This document shows, piece by piece, positions 52,466 through 60,347 of a stretch of DNA of 64,000 nt. The stretch lies in NCBI GenBank assembly GCA_937959285.1, contig CALGAR010000144.1:29377-93376 (forward strand), read 5' to 3'. The translations under genes and the position numbers were made by a program. Every line of letters starts with the position of its first letter. The stretch's first letter is position 1. The notes below the pieces were generated by a model, which saw only the letters and a list, made by a program, of their open reading frames with translations, made no database searches and was not told the DNA's origin. The stretch is from an uncultured Bryobacterales bacterium. Its GTDB lineage: Bacteria > Acidobacteriota > Terriglobia > Bryobacterales > Bryobacteraceae.

Positions 52466-55395
52466 CAAAAAGTCTGACCCAGCGAGAAGTGGAACTGGAA
52501 CTGGTGGATGCGCTGCAGTACATTCGGGGTTCCACCGCCTCGCAGCAACTCCTCGCGTGTTCCTTCAAACCCCACGAAGCGGGGAGAGTTCGGGCTGAAA
52601 CCGAAGTCCACCCGGATGGGGCCGATCGGCGTGCGGTAGCGCAGGCCGAAGCCGAAAGAGTGAACCATATAGTTGAAATCCGCCGTATTGCGCTGGCGGA
52701 AGCGGAGGTTGATGTCGTCCAAGTCAGAATAGACGTTGCCCGCATCGTGAAAGATTACGCCTCCAAGGTTTTCTCCGAGGAGTGGGAAGCGCAGCTCGAT
52801 CGAATTTACAAGGAAGGCGTTGCCTCCAATTGGAAAGCCGGTCACCAGATCGCGGGGGCCTGCCTGGTTTTCAGGGAATCCGCGGTGGGCCGTCGCGCCG
52901 CCGGCAAAGAAGCGTTCCGGCAAAGGGATTTCCGTATCGCCGAAGTTCTTCAGCCAGCCAAAGTTGAAGGATCGGGCCAGCACGAGCTCACGTCCGATCT
53001 GGTGGTAGGTGGAGTTCCTCCAGACCATACGCGTGTATTGCGGCTGTGACGCGAAAATCCTGTGCGCGACGCCGATATCGAAGGTGTTGTACATACCCCG
53101 ATGCGACTCGATGGGGTCATCCCGGCGATCGTGGATGAACGTGGTGGAGAACAGCCCGACGCGGGCGGGTTGAGCAAAGACGGGGATCAGGTCCGGGCGG
53201 ATGACAAGAGTGTTTTCGTCCACCGTGACCCGCCGGAAGGTTGCCCGGTACTGAATCGTGTTGGATCGCGACAGGCGCTGTCCGATCTGGGCGGACCCCT
53301 CCCATCTTCTCGACGTGAACGTACGGATGTTCCGCGAGTCGTCCCAAAGCGTACTGAAGGAAAGATTCAGGTTCTCGTTGCCTTGGAACTGCGGCGCCAG
53401 GTAGTTCAAAACCACCCGGCGCTGAATGTTGGACACGCGCGACAGAAGCCCGAGTGTATGGCCGACGCCGAACATATTGCCGCGGCTCAAACCCAGCGAC
53501 ACGCGCGGACTGAAGCCGGCGCCGCCACCCGGGTCCGCGAGAGTCCCCTGGCCGCCGCCGATGCGGGCAATCTCAGCGCCAAAGCCCAGCGTGAGCGAAT
53601 ACCTCCTCGCTTCTTCAAACTGATAAAGCACGTACTTGTTGCGCTCCCGGCCTTCCGGGTTCTGGACCGCCATGTCGACCTTCGCGAAAATACCCAGGTC
53701 ATACAGGCGTCTCTGTGACTCCACCATCTCGCTCTGCGACAACGGGGCTCCGGGAGTAATCGGTATGCGGCTGGTAACCAGGTTTCTGCTGGTTGCTTCG
53801 AGGCCGCTAATCAAGATCCCGCGGACAAAGTTCCGCGGACCCTCTTCGACGATGTACTGAAGACGCACCGTATTCGGCTGGGGGCCCGGACTTACAATGG
53901 ACTCAAACCGCGCCTCCGGATAGCCGTTGTTGAAGTAGTAGTTCAGGATGTTGTCGCGGTCCGTTGCCACGTTGAAGTTGCTGTAGGGTTGACCGGCTGT
54001 GGACTGTAACATTGCCTCGACTTCCGGGAGCAGCTTCAGATCAACGCCGCTCAGAGATAGGTCACTGACGAACCATTGCGGCCCTTCGTTGATCTCGATA
54101 AACACACCGAGCTCGCGTTCGTTGCCTCGAAAGTTCGTCTCGACGCGCGAAGTGACCTCGACGTTTTGAAAGCCGTTTGAGCGGTACAAATCCGCAATCG
54201 CCTCCTTGTCGCGCTCCAGCATGTCCATGCTGAAGCGGCCGTGGCGATAGCGGAGACGGGTGGCCGGAGTGATATACATTCGTTCGCGGATCGTCTCGTC
54301 ATCGAAATATTGGTTTCCCGAAACATCCAGATGCACCAGCTTCGACCGCTGGCCGCGGTTGATCCGGTAGAGGATTACCTCCCTGCCGTCCTGCCTCTTC
54401 GAAACATCAAAGGATACTTTCACATCGAAGTAGCCTTCGGCCTGAAACAGTTCTTCCAGGTTGTGCATGCCCTCGACCAGAAGATCCCGGTCGACCGACT
54501 GCTCCTGATAAATCGGTATCAGCTCCCGCAACTTCCCGCGGGAGACTCTCGCTCCGCGTGTCCGTACCGTAACTCGCGGGCCGGCATCGACCGTTAAGGT
54601 GGGTGTGACGGTCTTCGATTTCGGGTCATACTCCATCCCATCCAGGGTCACGCGGGCCATAAGGTGATCCTTGCTGAGGTACGAGCGCCGGATCCGTTCC
54701 AGCCCCTGCTGTACACGGTTCTCCGTGACGGTCTTCCAGCCGAGCAGGCCGTAGAAGCGCTTCCAGCCCGTGGCGCCGCTGATATCGTCCGCGTCACGCT
54801 CCGGCTGTCCTTTGATGATGGGCATGGCGAAACGGGCTCGCGGACCCGGCGATACTTCGAACCGGATCGAGATCTCTGTTGTGGCGGGATCCCGGCTCAG
54901 TACGGGATTGATCCGGGCCTCATAGAAACCGTTGTTCCGCAGCACAGCCTGCAAATTTTCAATGGCTGCCTGGAGGTCCTCGTCGGAGTACTCGCTGCCA
55001 AGGGCGAGCTTTGTAGAATTAACAAGTTGCCCACGGTTTGGCGGGGGAGGAACCCCGTCTACCGTGACTCGTCCAATGAACCAGTTGCCGGTGGTCTTGA
55101 AGGTGAGAACAACCCCTTCGCCCGAGCGCGTAGCGTCGACAGCAATGTCCTGGTAGCGGCCGCTCTCGTGGAGCCGCTGAATGGCCAGACGAATATCACT
55201 CAGCTTCAGCTTATCGCCCTGACGAAAGGGGAGCAGTTGAGTGATTTGATCAGCCTGCAGCGGTTGATTCGGAGGCTCGAACCGGATGGCTACGATCGGC
55301 TGGCCCTCATAGTCAACCGGCGCAGCCATTAGAACACCAGCGGCGACTCCGGCCAAAAGAGCGGGAAACAGCATGCTCCGTATGCCGTTGGTCAC
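52465..55395 (-). CDS. bamA: Omp85-family outer-membrane assembly protein (BamA/TamA type)
   Basis: A 976-residue Omp85 protein that inserts beta-barrel proteins in the outer membrane. I count about seven POTRA-like repeats in the first 620 residues (for example WFIGRVTVDGVPPPP, KLVHLDVSGNQYFDDE, FVRGILISGLEATSRNLVTS), more than the five of E. coli BamA. The barrel has the lid-type motif FFAGGATAHRGFPEN and GPIRVDFGFSPN, and ends QFHFSLGQTF with the terminal Phe. The GTG at 55395 gives a better signal peptide (MTNGIRSMLFPALLAGVAAG) than the internal ATG at 55374; neither has a strong ribosome site. Pairing with tamB could mean a TamA role instead. Confidence 0.88.
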   Translation of the reverse strand: MTNGIRSMLFPALLAGVAAGVLMAAPVDYEGQPIVAIRFEPPNQPLQADQITQLLPFRQGDKLKLSDIRLAIQRLHESGRYQDIAVDATRSGEGVVLTFKTTGNWFIGRVTVDGVPPPPNRGQLVNSTKLALGSEYSDEDLQAAIENLQAVLRNNGFYEARINPVLSRDPATTEISIRFEVSPGPRARFAMPIIKGQPERDADDISGATGWKRFYGLLGWKTVTENRVQQGLERIRRSYLSKDHLMARVTLDGMEYDPKSKTVTPTLTVDAGPRVTVRTRGARVSRGKLRELIPIYQEQSVDRDLLVEGMHNLEELFQAEGYFDVKVSFDVSKRQDGREVILYRINRGQRSKLVHLDVSGNQYFDDETIRERMYITPATRLRYRHGRFSMDMLERDKEAIADLYRSNGFQNVEVTSRVETNFRGNERELGVFIEINEGPQWFVSDLSLSGVDLKLLPEVEAMLQSTAGQPYSNFNVATDRDNILNYYFNNGYPEARFESIVSPGPQPNTVRLQYIVEEGPRNFVRGILISGLEATSRNLVTSRIPITPGAPLSQSEMVESQRRLYDLGIFAKVDMAVQNPEGRERNKYVLYQFEEARRYSLTLGFGAEIARIGGGQGTLADPGGGAGFSPRVSLGLSRGNMFGVGHTLGLLSRVSNIQRRVVLNYLAPQFQGNENLNLSFSTLWDDSRNIRTFTSRRWEGSAQIGQRLSRSNTIQYRATFRRVTVDENTLVIRPDLIPVFAQPARVGLFSTTFIHDRRDDPIESHRGMYNTFDIGVAHRIFASQPQYTRMVWRNSTYHQIGRELVLARSFNFGWLKNFGDTEIPLPERFFAGGATAHRGFPENQAGPRDLVTGFPIGGNAFLVNSIELRFPLLGENLGGVIFHDAGNVYSDLDDINLRFRQRNTADFNYMVHSFGFGLRYRTPIGPIRVDFGFSPNSPRFVGFEGTREELLRGGGTPNVLQRIHQFQFHFSLGQTF

Positions 55396-55437
55396 AAACC
55401 GCCATGATACCAGGATCGATTGGTACGATTCTTGTAT

Positions 55438-56460
55438 ATGACGGCTACGGAGCGGGATCGGTACTCCCGCCAGCTCTTGTTTGCGGGCATCGGTGAAACG
55501 GGGCAGGAAAAGCTGCTTCAGTCTCGTGTCGGTATTGTCGGCTGCGGCGCCCTCGGCAGCTTCCACGCCGGCGCTCTTGCCCGCGCTGGCATGGGAATGC
55601 TTCGCCTGATCGATCGGGACTACGTCGAATTGAGCAATCTGCAGCGCCAGTGGCTCTACGACGAAAGGGATGCCGAGGAAGGGATTCCGAAAGCCGTCGC
55701 CGCCGCGCGCCGTCTTGCCTCCATCAACTCCGGGATTTCCGTCGAACCGGTCGTAGCGGATCTGACCTCGGAGAATATCGACGAGCTTCTCGGGAACCTC
55801 CACCTGATCCTGGACGGTTCCGACAATTTTGAAGTCCGCTACCTCATCAACGATTACTGCGTGCGTGAGAAAATTCCGTGGATTTATGGCGCCGCTGTGG
55901 GCAGTTATGGACTGGTGATGCCGGTGCTCCCCGGCTACGGTCCCTGTCTTCGCTGTGTCTACCCTAATCCACCCACTGGAGCGCAGCCTACTTGCGAGAC
56001 GGCCGGCGTCGTGAACTCCATCACCTCATTGATTGCTTCGCTGCAGGTTTCCGAGGCGCTGCGGATACTCGCTGGCGACTGCTCGCAGTTTCAGTGGTAC
56101 CTCACGACTGTCGACGTATGGACGGGCGCCATCCGTCAAATCCCGCTCCCGGCCAGGGATCCCTCCTGTGCCTGCTGCGCCCAAGGCGATTTCGAGCACC
56201 TGAACGGTCGACGGCGCGCGCCGATCAGCCTCTGCGGGCGGAACGCGGTACAAATTCACGAACGGAAGCGGCCGTTAGATCTGCAGTCGCTGGCCAGCCG
56301 GCTGTCGAACGTCGGGGCTGTGAGGGCAAATGAATTCGCCCTGCGATTCTTTATTCCACCGTATGAGATGACGATTTTCCCGGATGGACGGGCCATTGTG
56401 AAAGGAACGACGGATCCTGGCGTCGCTCGCAGCCTCTACGCCCGGTATGTCGGCGGCTGA
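55438..56460 (+). CDS. moeB: ThiF/MoeB/HesA-type E1-like adenylyltransferase
   Basis: A 340-residue E1-like enzyme that activates the C-terminus of a ubiquitin-like sulfur carrier (MoaD or ThiS type). It has the early Arg motif RYSRQLLFAGIGE, the nucleotide-binding VGIVGCGALGSFHAGALARAG, DRDYVELSNLQRQ with the catalytic Arg, and LDGSDNFEVRYLINDYC. Zinc Cys pairs are PCLRC and SCACC. The last 75 residues are a compact extra domain without a rhodanese signature. The ATG at 55438 lacks a ribosome site but has a TACGAT box 8 nt upstream, compatible with a leaderless message. It diverges from the Omp85 operon. Confidence 0.9.
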   Translation: MTATERDRYSRQLLFAGIGETGQEKLLQSRVGIVGCGALGSFHAGALARAGMGMLRLIDRDYVELSNLQRQWLYDERDAEEGIPKAVAAARRLASINSGISVEPVVADLTSENIDELLGNLHLILDGSDNFEVRYLINDYCVREKIPWIYGAAVGSYGLVMPVLPGYGPCLRCVYPNPPTGAQPTCETAGVVNSITSLIASLQVSEALRILAGDCSQFQWYLTTVDVWTGAIRQIPLPARDPSCACCAQGDFEHLNGRRRAPISLCGRNAVQIHERKRPLDLQSLASRLSNVGAVRANEFALRFFIPPYEMTIFPDGRAIVKGTTDPGVARSLYARYVGG

Positions 56461-56463
56461 CAG

Positions 56464-56706
56464 CTAGTACGGCGGGGTGAGTACGATAAACTCGAACTTC
56501 GCTGGGTCCGCACCGCGGGAGCGGAGCTGCTCCACGCATTCGATCACCGTGCTGCCGATTGCTTCGATTGTCCGCAGCGGCAGCGTCTGCGGCGAATAAC
56601 GCTCCAGCGCTACCCACTTTCCGGCGAAGGCAAAACGCTCCGCAATGGAAAGCTCTTCCGGCGCCCTTCCGATTACCGCGGTGGCGTCAATCTGTGCGCG
56701 ACCCAT
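56464..56706 (-). CDS. Small conserved-type protein (80 residues)
   Basis: An 80-residue protein starting MGRAQIDATAVIGRAPEEL and ending FEFIVLTPPY. The middle (ALERYSPQTLPLRTIEAIGS) is strand-like and the part after it a helix (VIECVEQLRSRG). I know no function for it. It does not end in GG, so it is not a sulfur carrier for the E1-like enzyme converging on it. The ATG at 56706 has no ribosome site; a TACAAT box ends 8 nt before it, again fitting a leaderless transcript. Confidence 0.6.
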   Translation of the reverse strand: MGRAQIDATAVIGRAPEELSIAERFAFAGKWVALERYSPQTLPLRTIEAIGSTVIECVEQLRSRGADPAKFEFIVLTPPY

Positions 56707-56787
56707 CGTATATGATTGTAGCCGCTGCTTCCGCTGCCCACGAAGCACCAGGCCCTGCGCTTGAATGCAGGCCACTACGCGGTGGCG

Positions 56788-58023
56788 CTACTTGTTCGTT
56801 AACTTCTGAAGCTCGCGCTCGGCGATCTGGGCTCGCGTCGTCAGTTTGTCGATTTGCTCATGGAGCGCCTCACGCTCCTTCGTCAGCTCCTCAACCTGTT
56901 CGCGCAATTCGGCGAGGGTAGGCTGGCCCAGTTCGAGGGCTTGCGCGCCCAGGTAGCGCACCGCCGCTTCTACTTTGCGGCCGCCCGCCTGCTCGACAAT
57001 CAGCCGGATTTCGACGTCATGGCTGGCCTTCGTATAAACGAGCGCCCCGCCGAGCAGACCGTCCCGGGTCAGGGGCAGGACCCGCTGCGCTGGACCATCT
57101 ACGATGCGTACCTGGCCGCCCGTCGCATTTTGGATGACAGGCGCAGACCGACTCCAGGAGACCTGCAAGACGTCGCCAACTACGTTGAGACCGAGCTCCA
57201 GCGAAGGCTCGTTTGCAGGTACAAAGAGGATGCGGGTCGCCATGCCGGAGAGCGCAGCCGCAATTACCGTCAACAGCGAGATCAGGGCGAAACCCCGCCA
57301 AGGGAGACGCCGCCATAACGGCCGACCGGCTGCCTCGCCGGCGCGCTCCGCGTTCGTCAGGAACCGGGGCAGGGGAACGGGCGCCTCGCTCGGGGCTGTG
57401 CTCGCCAGAGGGCGGACCGCTAGAGGCGCGAATCCGGATGCGCCCGTGGACTCTTTGGTGTGCGCCCGCTCAAAAATGGACGCCGCCGTCCTTGCAGTTT
57501 CAGGGAATCGCGAAACAGCCTTGGCCGGTTCGATCACGAACTCCGAGGTCGGGGTATTCGGGTTTAGCGAGCCTGAAGCGTCCCGCATAAAGATGCCAGC
57601 TCGCGTCGGGCCAAAGAACCTGGGCTTCAGGATCAGAACAAGCTGCCACGGGTGCGGAAAATACCGGTTGTGCAGCGATTCCTCCTCCGGTGAAAGGCGA
57701 ATGAGAGGCTGCCTTCGCGACCGCAGCCAGCCGACCCGTAACAGCCCTTTCAGTCCGGCTTCCCGATCGAGGTCAGCAAGGAGCCGGGAAAGAGCAGATT
57801 CAGGGGCGTCACCGGTTCTAAGAAGATCCGAGGGAATCGCGCGCCAGGTTGAGATGTGAACCTTCCCGGCTTCGTAAACGCCAAACAGGATTGCGTCCAG
57901 CCCCTCGGCGTCGTTCGCCGCGCCCTGGATGCGCTGCGCCGCCGCCGAGCGTATATCTTCCAGAAATCCGTCGGCGTATGTAACTGTAAAGGGCTGCTGG
58001 CAGTCAGGCTTTAAGCTGCTCAA
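56788..58023 (-). CDS. Membrane protein with a JAB/MPN-like N-terminal domain and C-terminal coiled coil
   Basis: A 411-residue protein of three parts. Residues 30-150 follow the layout of a JAB/MPN isopeptidase domain (LDAILFGVYEAGKVHIS, then GLLRVGWLRSRRQP and LSPEEESLHNRYFPH, LVLILKP), but the JAMM metal motif HxHx7SxxD appears as RSR...SPEE, so it should not bind zinc. A Pro/Ala-rich linker leads to a membrane segment (about 245-265, FALISLLTVIAAALSGMA), a beta-rich region, and a coiled coil at the end (LAELREQVEELTKEREALHE). The start is TTG at 58023 with GGAG 9 nt upstream; no ATG fits. The domain assignment is mine from pattern only. Confidence 0.55.
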   Translation of the reverse strand: MSSLKPDCQQPFTVTYADGFLEDIRSAAAQRIQGAANDAEGLDAILFGVYEAGKVHISTWRAIPSDLLRTGDAPESALSRLLADLDREAGLKGLLRVGWLRSRRQPLIRLSPEEESLHNRYFPHPWQLVLILKPRFFGPTRAGIFMRDASGSLNPNTPTSEFVIEPAKAVSRFPETARTAASIFERAHTKESTGASGFAPLAVRPLASTAPSEAPVPLPRFLTNAERAGEAAGRPLWRRLPWRGFALISLLTVIAAALSGMATRILFVPANEPSLELGLNVVGDVLQVSWSRSAPVIQNATGGQVRIVDGPAQRVLPLTRDGLLGGALVYTKASHDVEIRLIVEQAGGRKVEAAVRYLGAQALELGQPTLAELREQVEELTKEREALHEQIDKLTTRAQIAERELQKLTNK

Positions 58024-58061
58024 AGATACGGCTCCGCGACATCTTATTGTAGCCGCAGACG

Positions 58062-60212
58062 CTATTTCTCCAAGCCCTCAAGTAATTGAGCCGCCCGCTC
58101 TCTCCAGGCCGGATTGGCCGCAGCCCGGCGTAAGTACGGTACTGCTTCGTCACGCTCACCTACAGCTGCCAGAGCTGCACCTAAGCCAAACAAAGCCCGC
58201 GCCGATTCTGGTCTCCGCCGCAGAACCTCGCGATATTGCGCGATCGCTGCGCGCTCCTGCCGCATCCCAAGCAACAGGTCCGCCAGCGTTTCACGGGCGT
58301 CCGTGAACTCCGGATCCGCCTCGAGCGATCGCTCCAGCTCCCTCTTCGCCCCATCATAATTCCCGAGCCGCCCTAGCATCATCCCGTAGTTGTAGCGTGT
58401 CGCCGCATCGGCCGGGCGCAACCGGAGCGCCGTCTCGAACTCGGCCTGGGCATCCTTCGTCTTACCCTGGCTTGCGAGTAATTGGGCAAGATTTGCGTGC
58501 GCGTCGGCGTAGTCCGGACGAACACGAATCGCCTCGCGGAAATCGGCTTCCGAGAGCCGCAGAATTCCGAGATTGTTCCATGCCTGATACAATTGCGGGT
58601 CGATTTCGAGCGCCTTCCGCAGCGCGTTGATCGCGTCGCCCGTCTTCCCCTGCGCCCGGTAAACGAGTCCTAATTCATGCCACGTGAGCGCCCGTTGCGG
58701 CGACAACTCCGCCGCCTTCAGGAGGGTCTGCGCTGCTTCCTCGATCCGTCCGGTACGCCGCAGCGCCGTCCCGAGCTTCTGCAGCACGTAGCCGGATGCG
58801 GGACTCCGCTTAGCGGCTTCCCGGTAGTAAATCAGGGCTTGATCATAGCTCCGTTCGCGGTCGAGGGCTTCCCCCAGTTCGAGATACCACTCCCCGCGCT
58901 TCGGCGCATACCGGGCAATCGCATCTTTCAATTGACGGATTCCCGCCTTTAGATTGCTCGCGTCCTTTACCTGCGCTACCGCCAGGTAAAGCTCGCGCTC
59001 CGGTCCGGGCGGCAGCTTCGCCGGATAATAGAGCACGACTGGTCCGCGATACTCATCCCTTCGCTCCTGCAATTCTGCCAGCAGGTCGCCCTCCGGTTTC
59101 TTCCGCTGAATGTAATGATCCGTCGCCACCACATGAATCACATCCTCGGTCCGGCGTTTTGGCATGTGGCAGTCGACGCACTCGGTCAGGGCCTTCATGT
59201 GCTCGCCCTGCGAGTGGCAGGAGCGGCAGGTTTTGTTGTGCTCGCTCACCGACTGCACGCGGTGCGGATCATGGCATGTGGTGCACGTCATCTTTCCCGC
59301 GCTCTTCAGGAAACACGCGGATTTGCGCATCCGGTAGGCCGCATTCACGATCTCGAATTTGTCGCCCTGGTGAGTTTCCGGCGCATGATCGAAGTTCAAC
59401 AGGAAATCCGCCAGCGGCTCGCCCGCCCGAAACGAAAACGGTCCGCGCTCATAACGCTGAATCGCATTCGGTAAGGGAGAGCTTGTCGTCTGCAGATGGC
59501 AGACCATGCAAAGCTCGAGCTGCCGCTCCGGGCTCAGCCGTCCGGGATTCACAATCGCGCTGCGTACGTCCTCGCGTTTCGCTCCTGCCCCCGCCAATTG
59601 CACGTGCCTTGTTCCGTCTCCATGGCACCGCTGGCAATCGATTCCCTCGGGCAACGCGCCTTCATAGATCGGCTCTGCGAAGGGTTGGTCATGTCCCGCG
59701 GGGATCTTCGGATACGCGTTGTGGCAGAACATGCAGGCGTAAGTGATGGGACGCCGGAAGCCATCGTGGTCCGGCCGGTCATAGCCAGGGTTCATCGCCC
59801 AGTAGCCGCCCTTCTCCGCGTACCAGCCTAGCGGCAACTGTATCAGCCGGCCGCTTTCCGTCCGGTGCAGATATGCCCGTGCGTGATTCCCGGACCCCAT
59901 CACGTAATCCACCCGGAGTTCCATCACATTCACCGGGTTGCCTGCCGCATCGAGTTGGTGGCGCCGCTGATAGTAATGCCCATTACGCACCACCATAGTG
60001 AAGTAACTGTTCGATGGGGCGTGATAATACGAATTCTTCCGAACAAAATCCTCGACTAACCGCTCGGGTGTCAGGCGGTAAAAAGACCGCCCCATCCCGG
60101 TTTGCCGATACGTCTCCCAGATGTCACGATGGCAGCCCGCGCATACCCGCGAATCCGCCAGAGCGGGCATTGCGAGGAGAACGGCCAATATGAGTCGGGA
60201 ATACAGTGACAT
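58062..60212 (-). CDS. Seven-heme c-type cytochrome fused to TPR repeats
   Basis: A 716-residue exported protein. After a signal peptide (LYSRLILAVLLAMPALA) come seven CxxCH heme sites: CAGCH, CMFCH, CQRCH, CMVCH, CTTCH, CRSCH and CVDCH, all within about residues 25-370. Residues about 430-716 form tandem TPRs (WYLELGEALDRERSYDQALI, WHELGLVYRAQGKTGDAINA, ADAHANLAQLLASQGKTKDA). Such fusions occur in Acidobacteria and Planctomycetes and are thought to act in periplasmic electron transfer; the reaction is unknown. The ATG at 60212 has no clear ribosome site; the frame is open further upstream to 60293, but that extension does not resemble a signal peptide. Confidence 0.88.
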   Translation of the reverse strand: MSLYSRLILAVLLAMPALADSRVCAGCHRDIWETYRQTGMGRSFYRLTPERLVEDFVRKNSYYHAPSNSYFTMVVRNGHYYQRRHQLDAAGNPVNVMELRVDYVMGSGNHARAYLHRTESGRLIQLPLGWYAEKGGYWAMNPGYDRPDHDGFRRPITYACMFCHNAYPKIPAGHDQPFAEPIYEGALPEGIDCQRCHGDGTRHVQLAGAGAKREDVRSAIVNPGRLSPERQLELCMVCHLQTTSSPLPNAIQRYERGPFSFRAGEPLADFLLNFDHAPETHQGDKFEIVNAAYRMRKSACFLKSAGKMTCTTCHDPHRVQSVSEHNKTCRSCHSQGEHMKALTECVDCHMPKRRTEDVIHVVATDHYIQRKKPEGDLLAELQERRDEYRGPVVLYYPAKLPPGPERELYLAVAQVKDASNLKAGIRQLKDAIARYAPKRGEWYLELGEALDRERSYDQALIYYREAAKRSPASGYVLQKLGTALRRTGRIEEAAQTLLKAAELSPQRALTWHELGLVYRAQGKTGDAINALRKALEIDPQLYQAWNNLGILRLSEADFREAIRVRPDYADAHANLAQLLASQGKTKDAQAEFETALRLRPADAATRYNYGMMLGRLGNYDGAKRELERSLEADPEFTDARETLADLLLGMRQERAAIAQYREVLRRRPESARALFGLGAALAAVGERDEAVPYLRRAAANPAWRERAAQLLEGLEK

Positions 60213-60252
60213 TTGGCGTTCGGCAAGTTTAATAATAATTCCAAAATTACCC

Positions 60253-60281
60253 TTGCAATCGATGCCCCCCCTTGTGATAGT
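60253..60281 (+). promoter_or_regulatory. Extended -10 promoter of the second TonB receptor
   Basis: TTGCAA (60253-60258) and GATAGT (60276-60281) are 17 bp apart, and TGT directly precedes the -10, giving the extended -10 pattern TG-N. Transcription would start near 60288, about 60 nt before the receptor ATG. Confidence 0.6.
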
Positions 60282-60347
60282 CTTTCCCTCCAATGAGCTG
60301 CTGTAGCAGGTAAGGCTCAGTGATATCCGTACGTTTGGGGAATCAGA

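Noticed and set aside
55396..55803. In-frame upstream extension of the Omp85 gene
   Set aside because: It covers the start of the divergent moeB-type gene and would place the signal peptide deep inside the protein.
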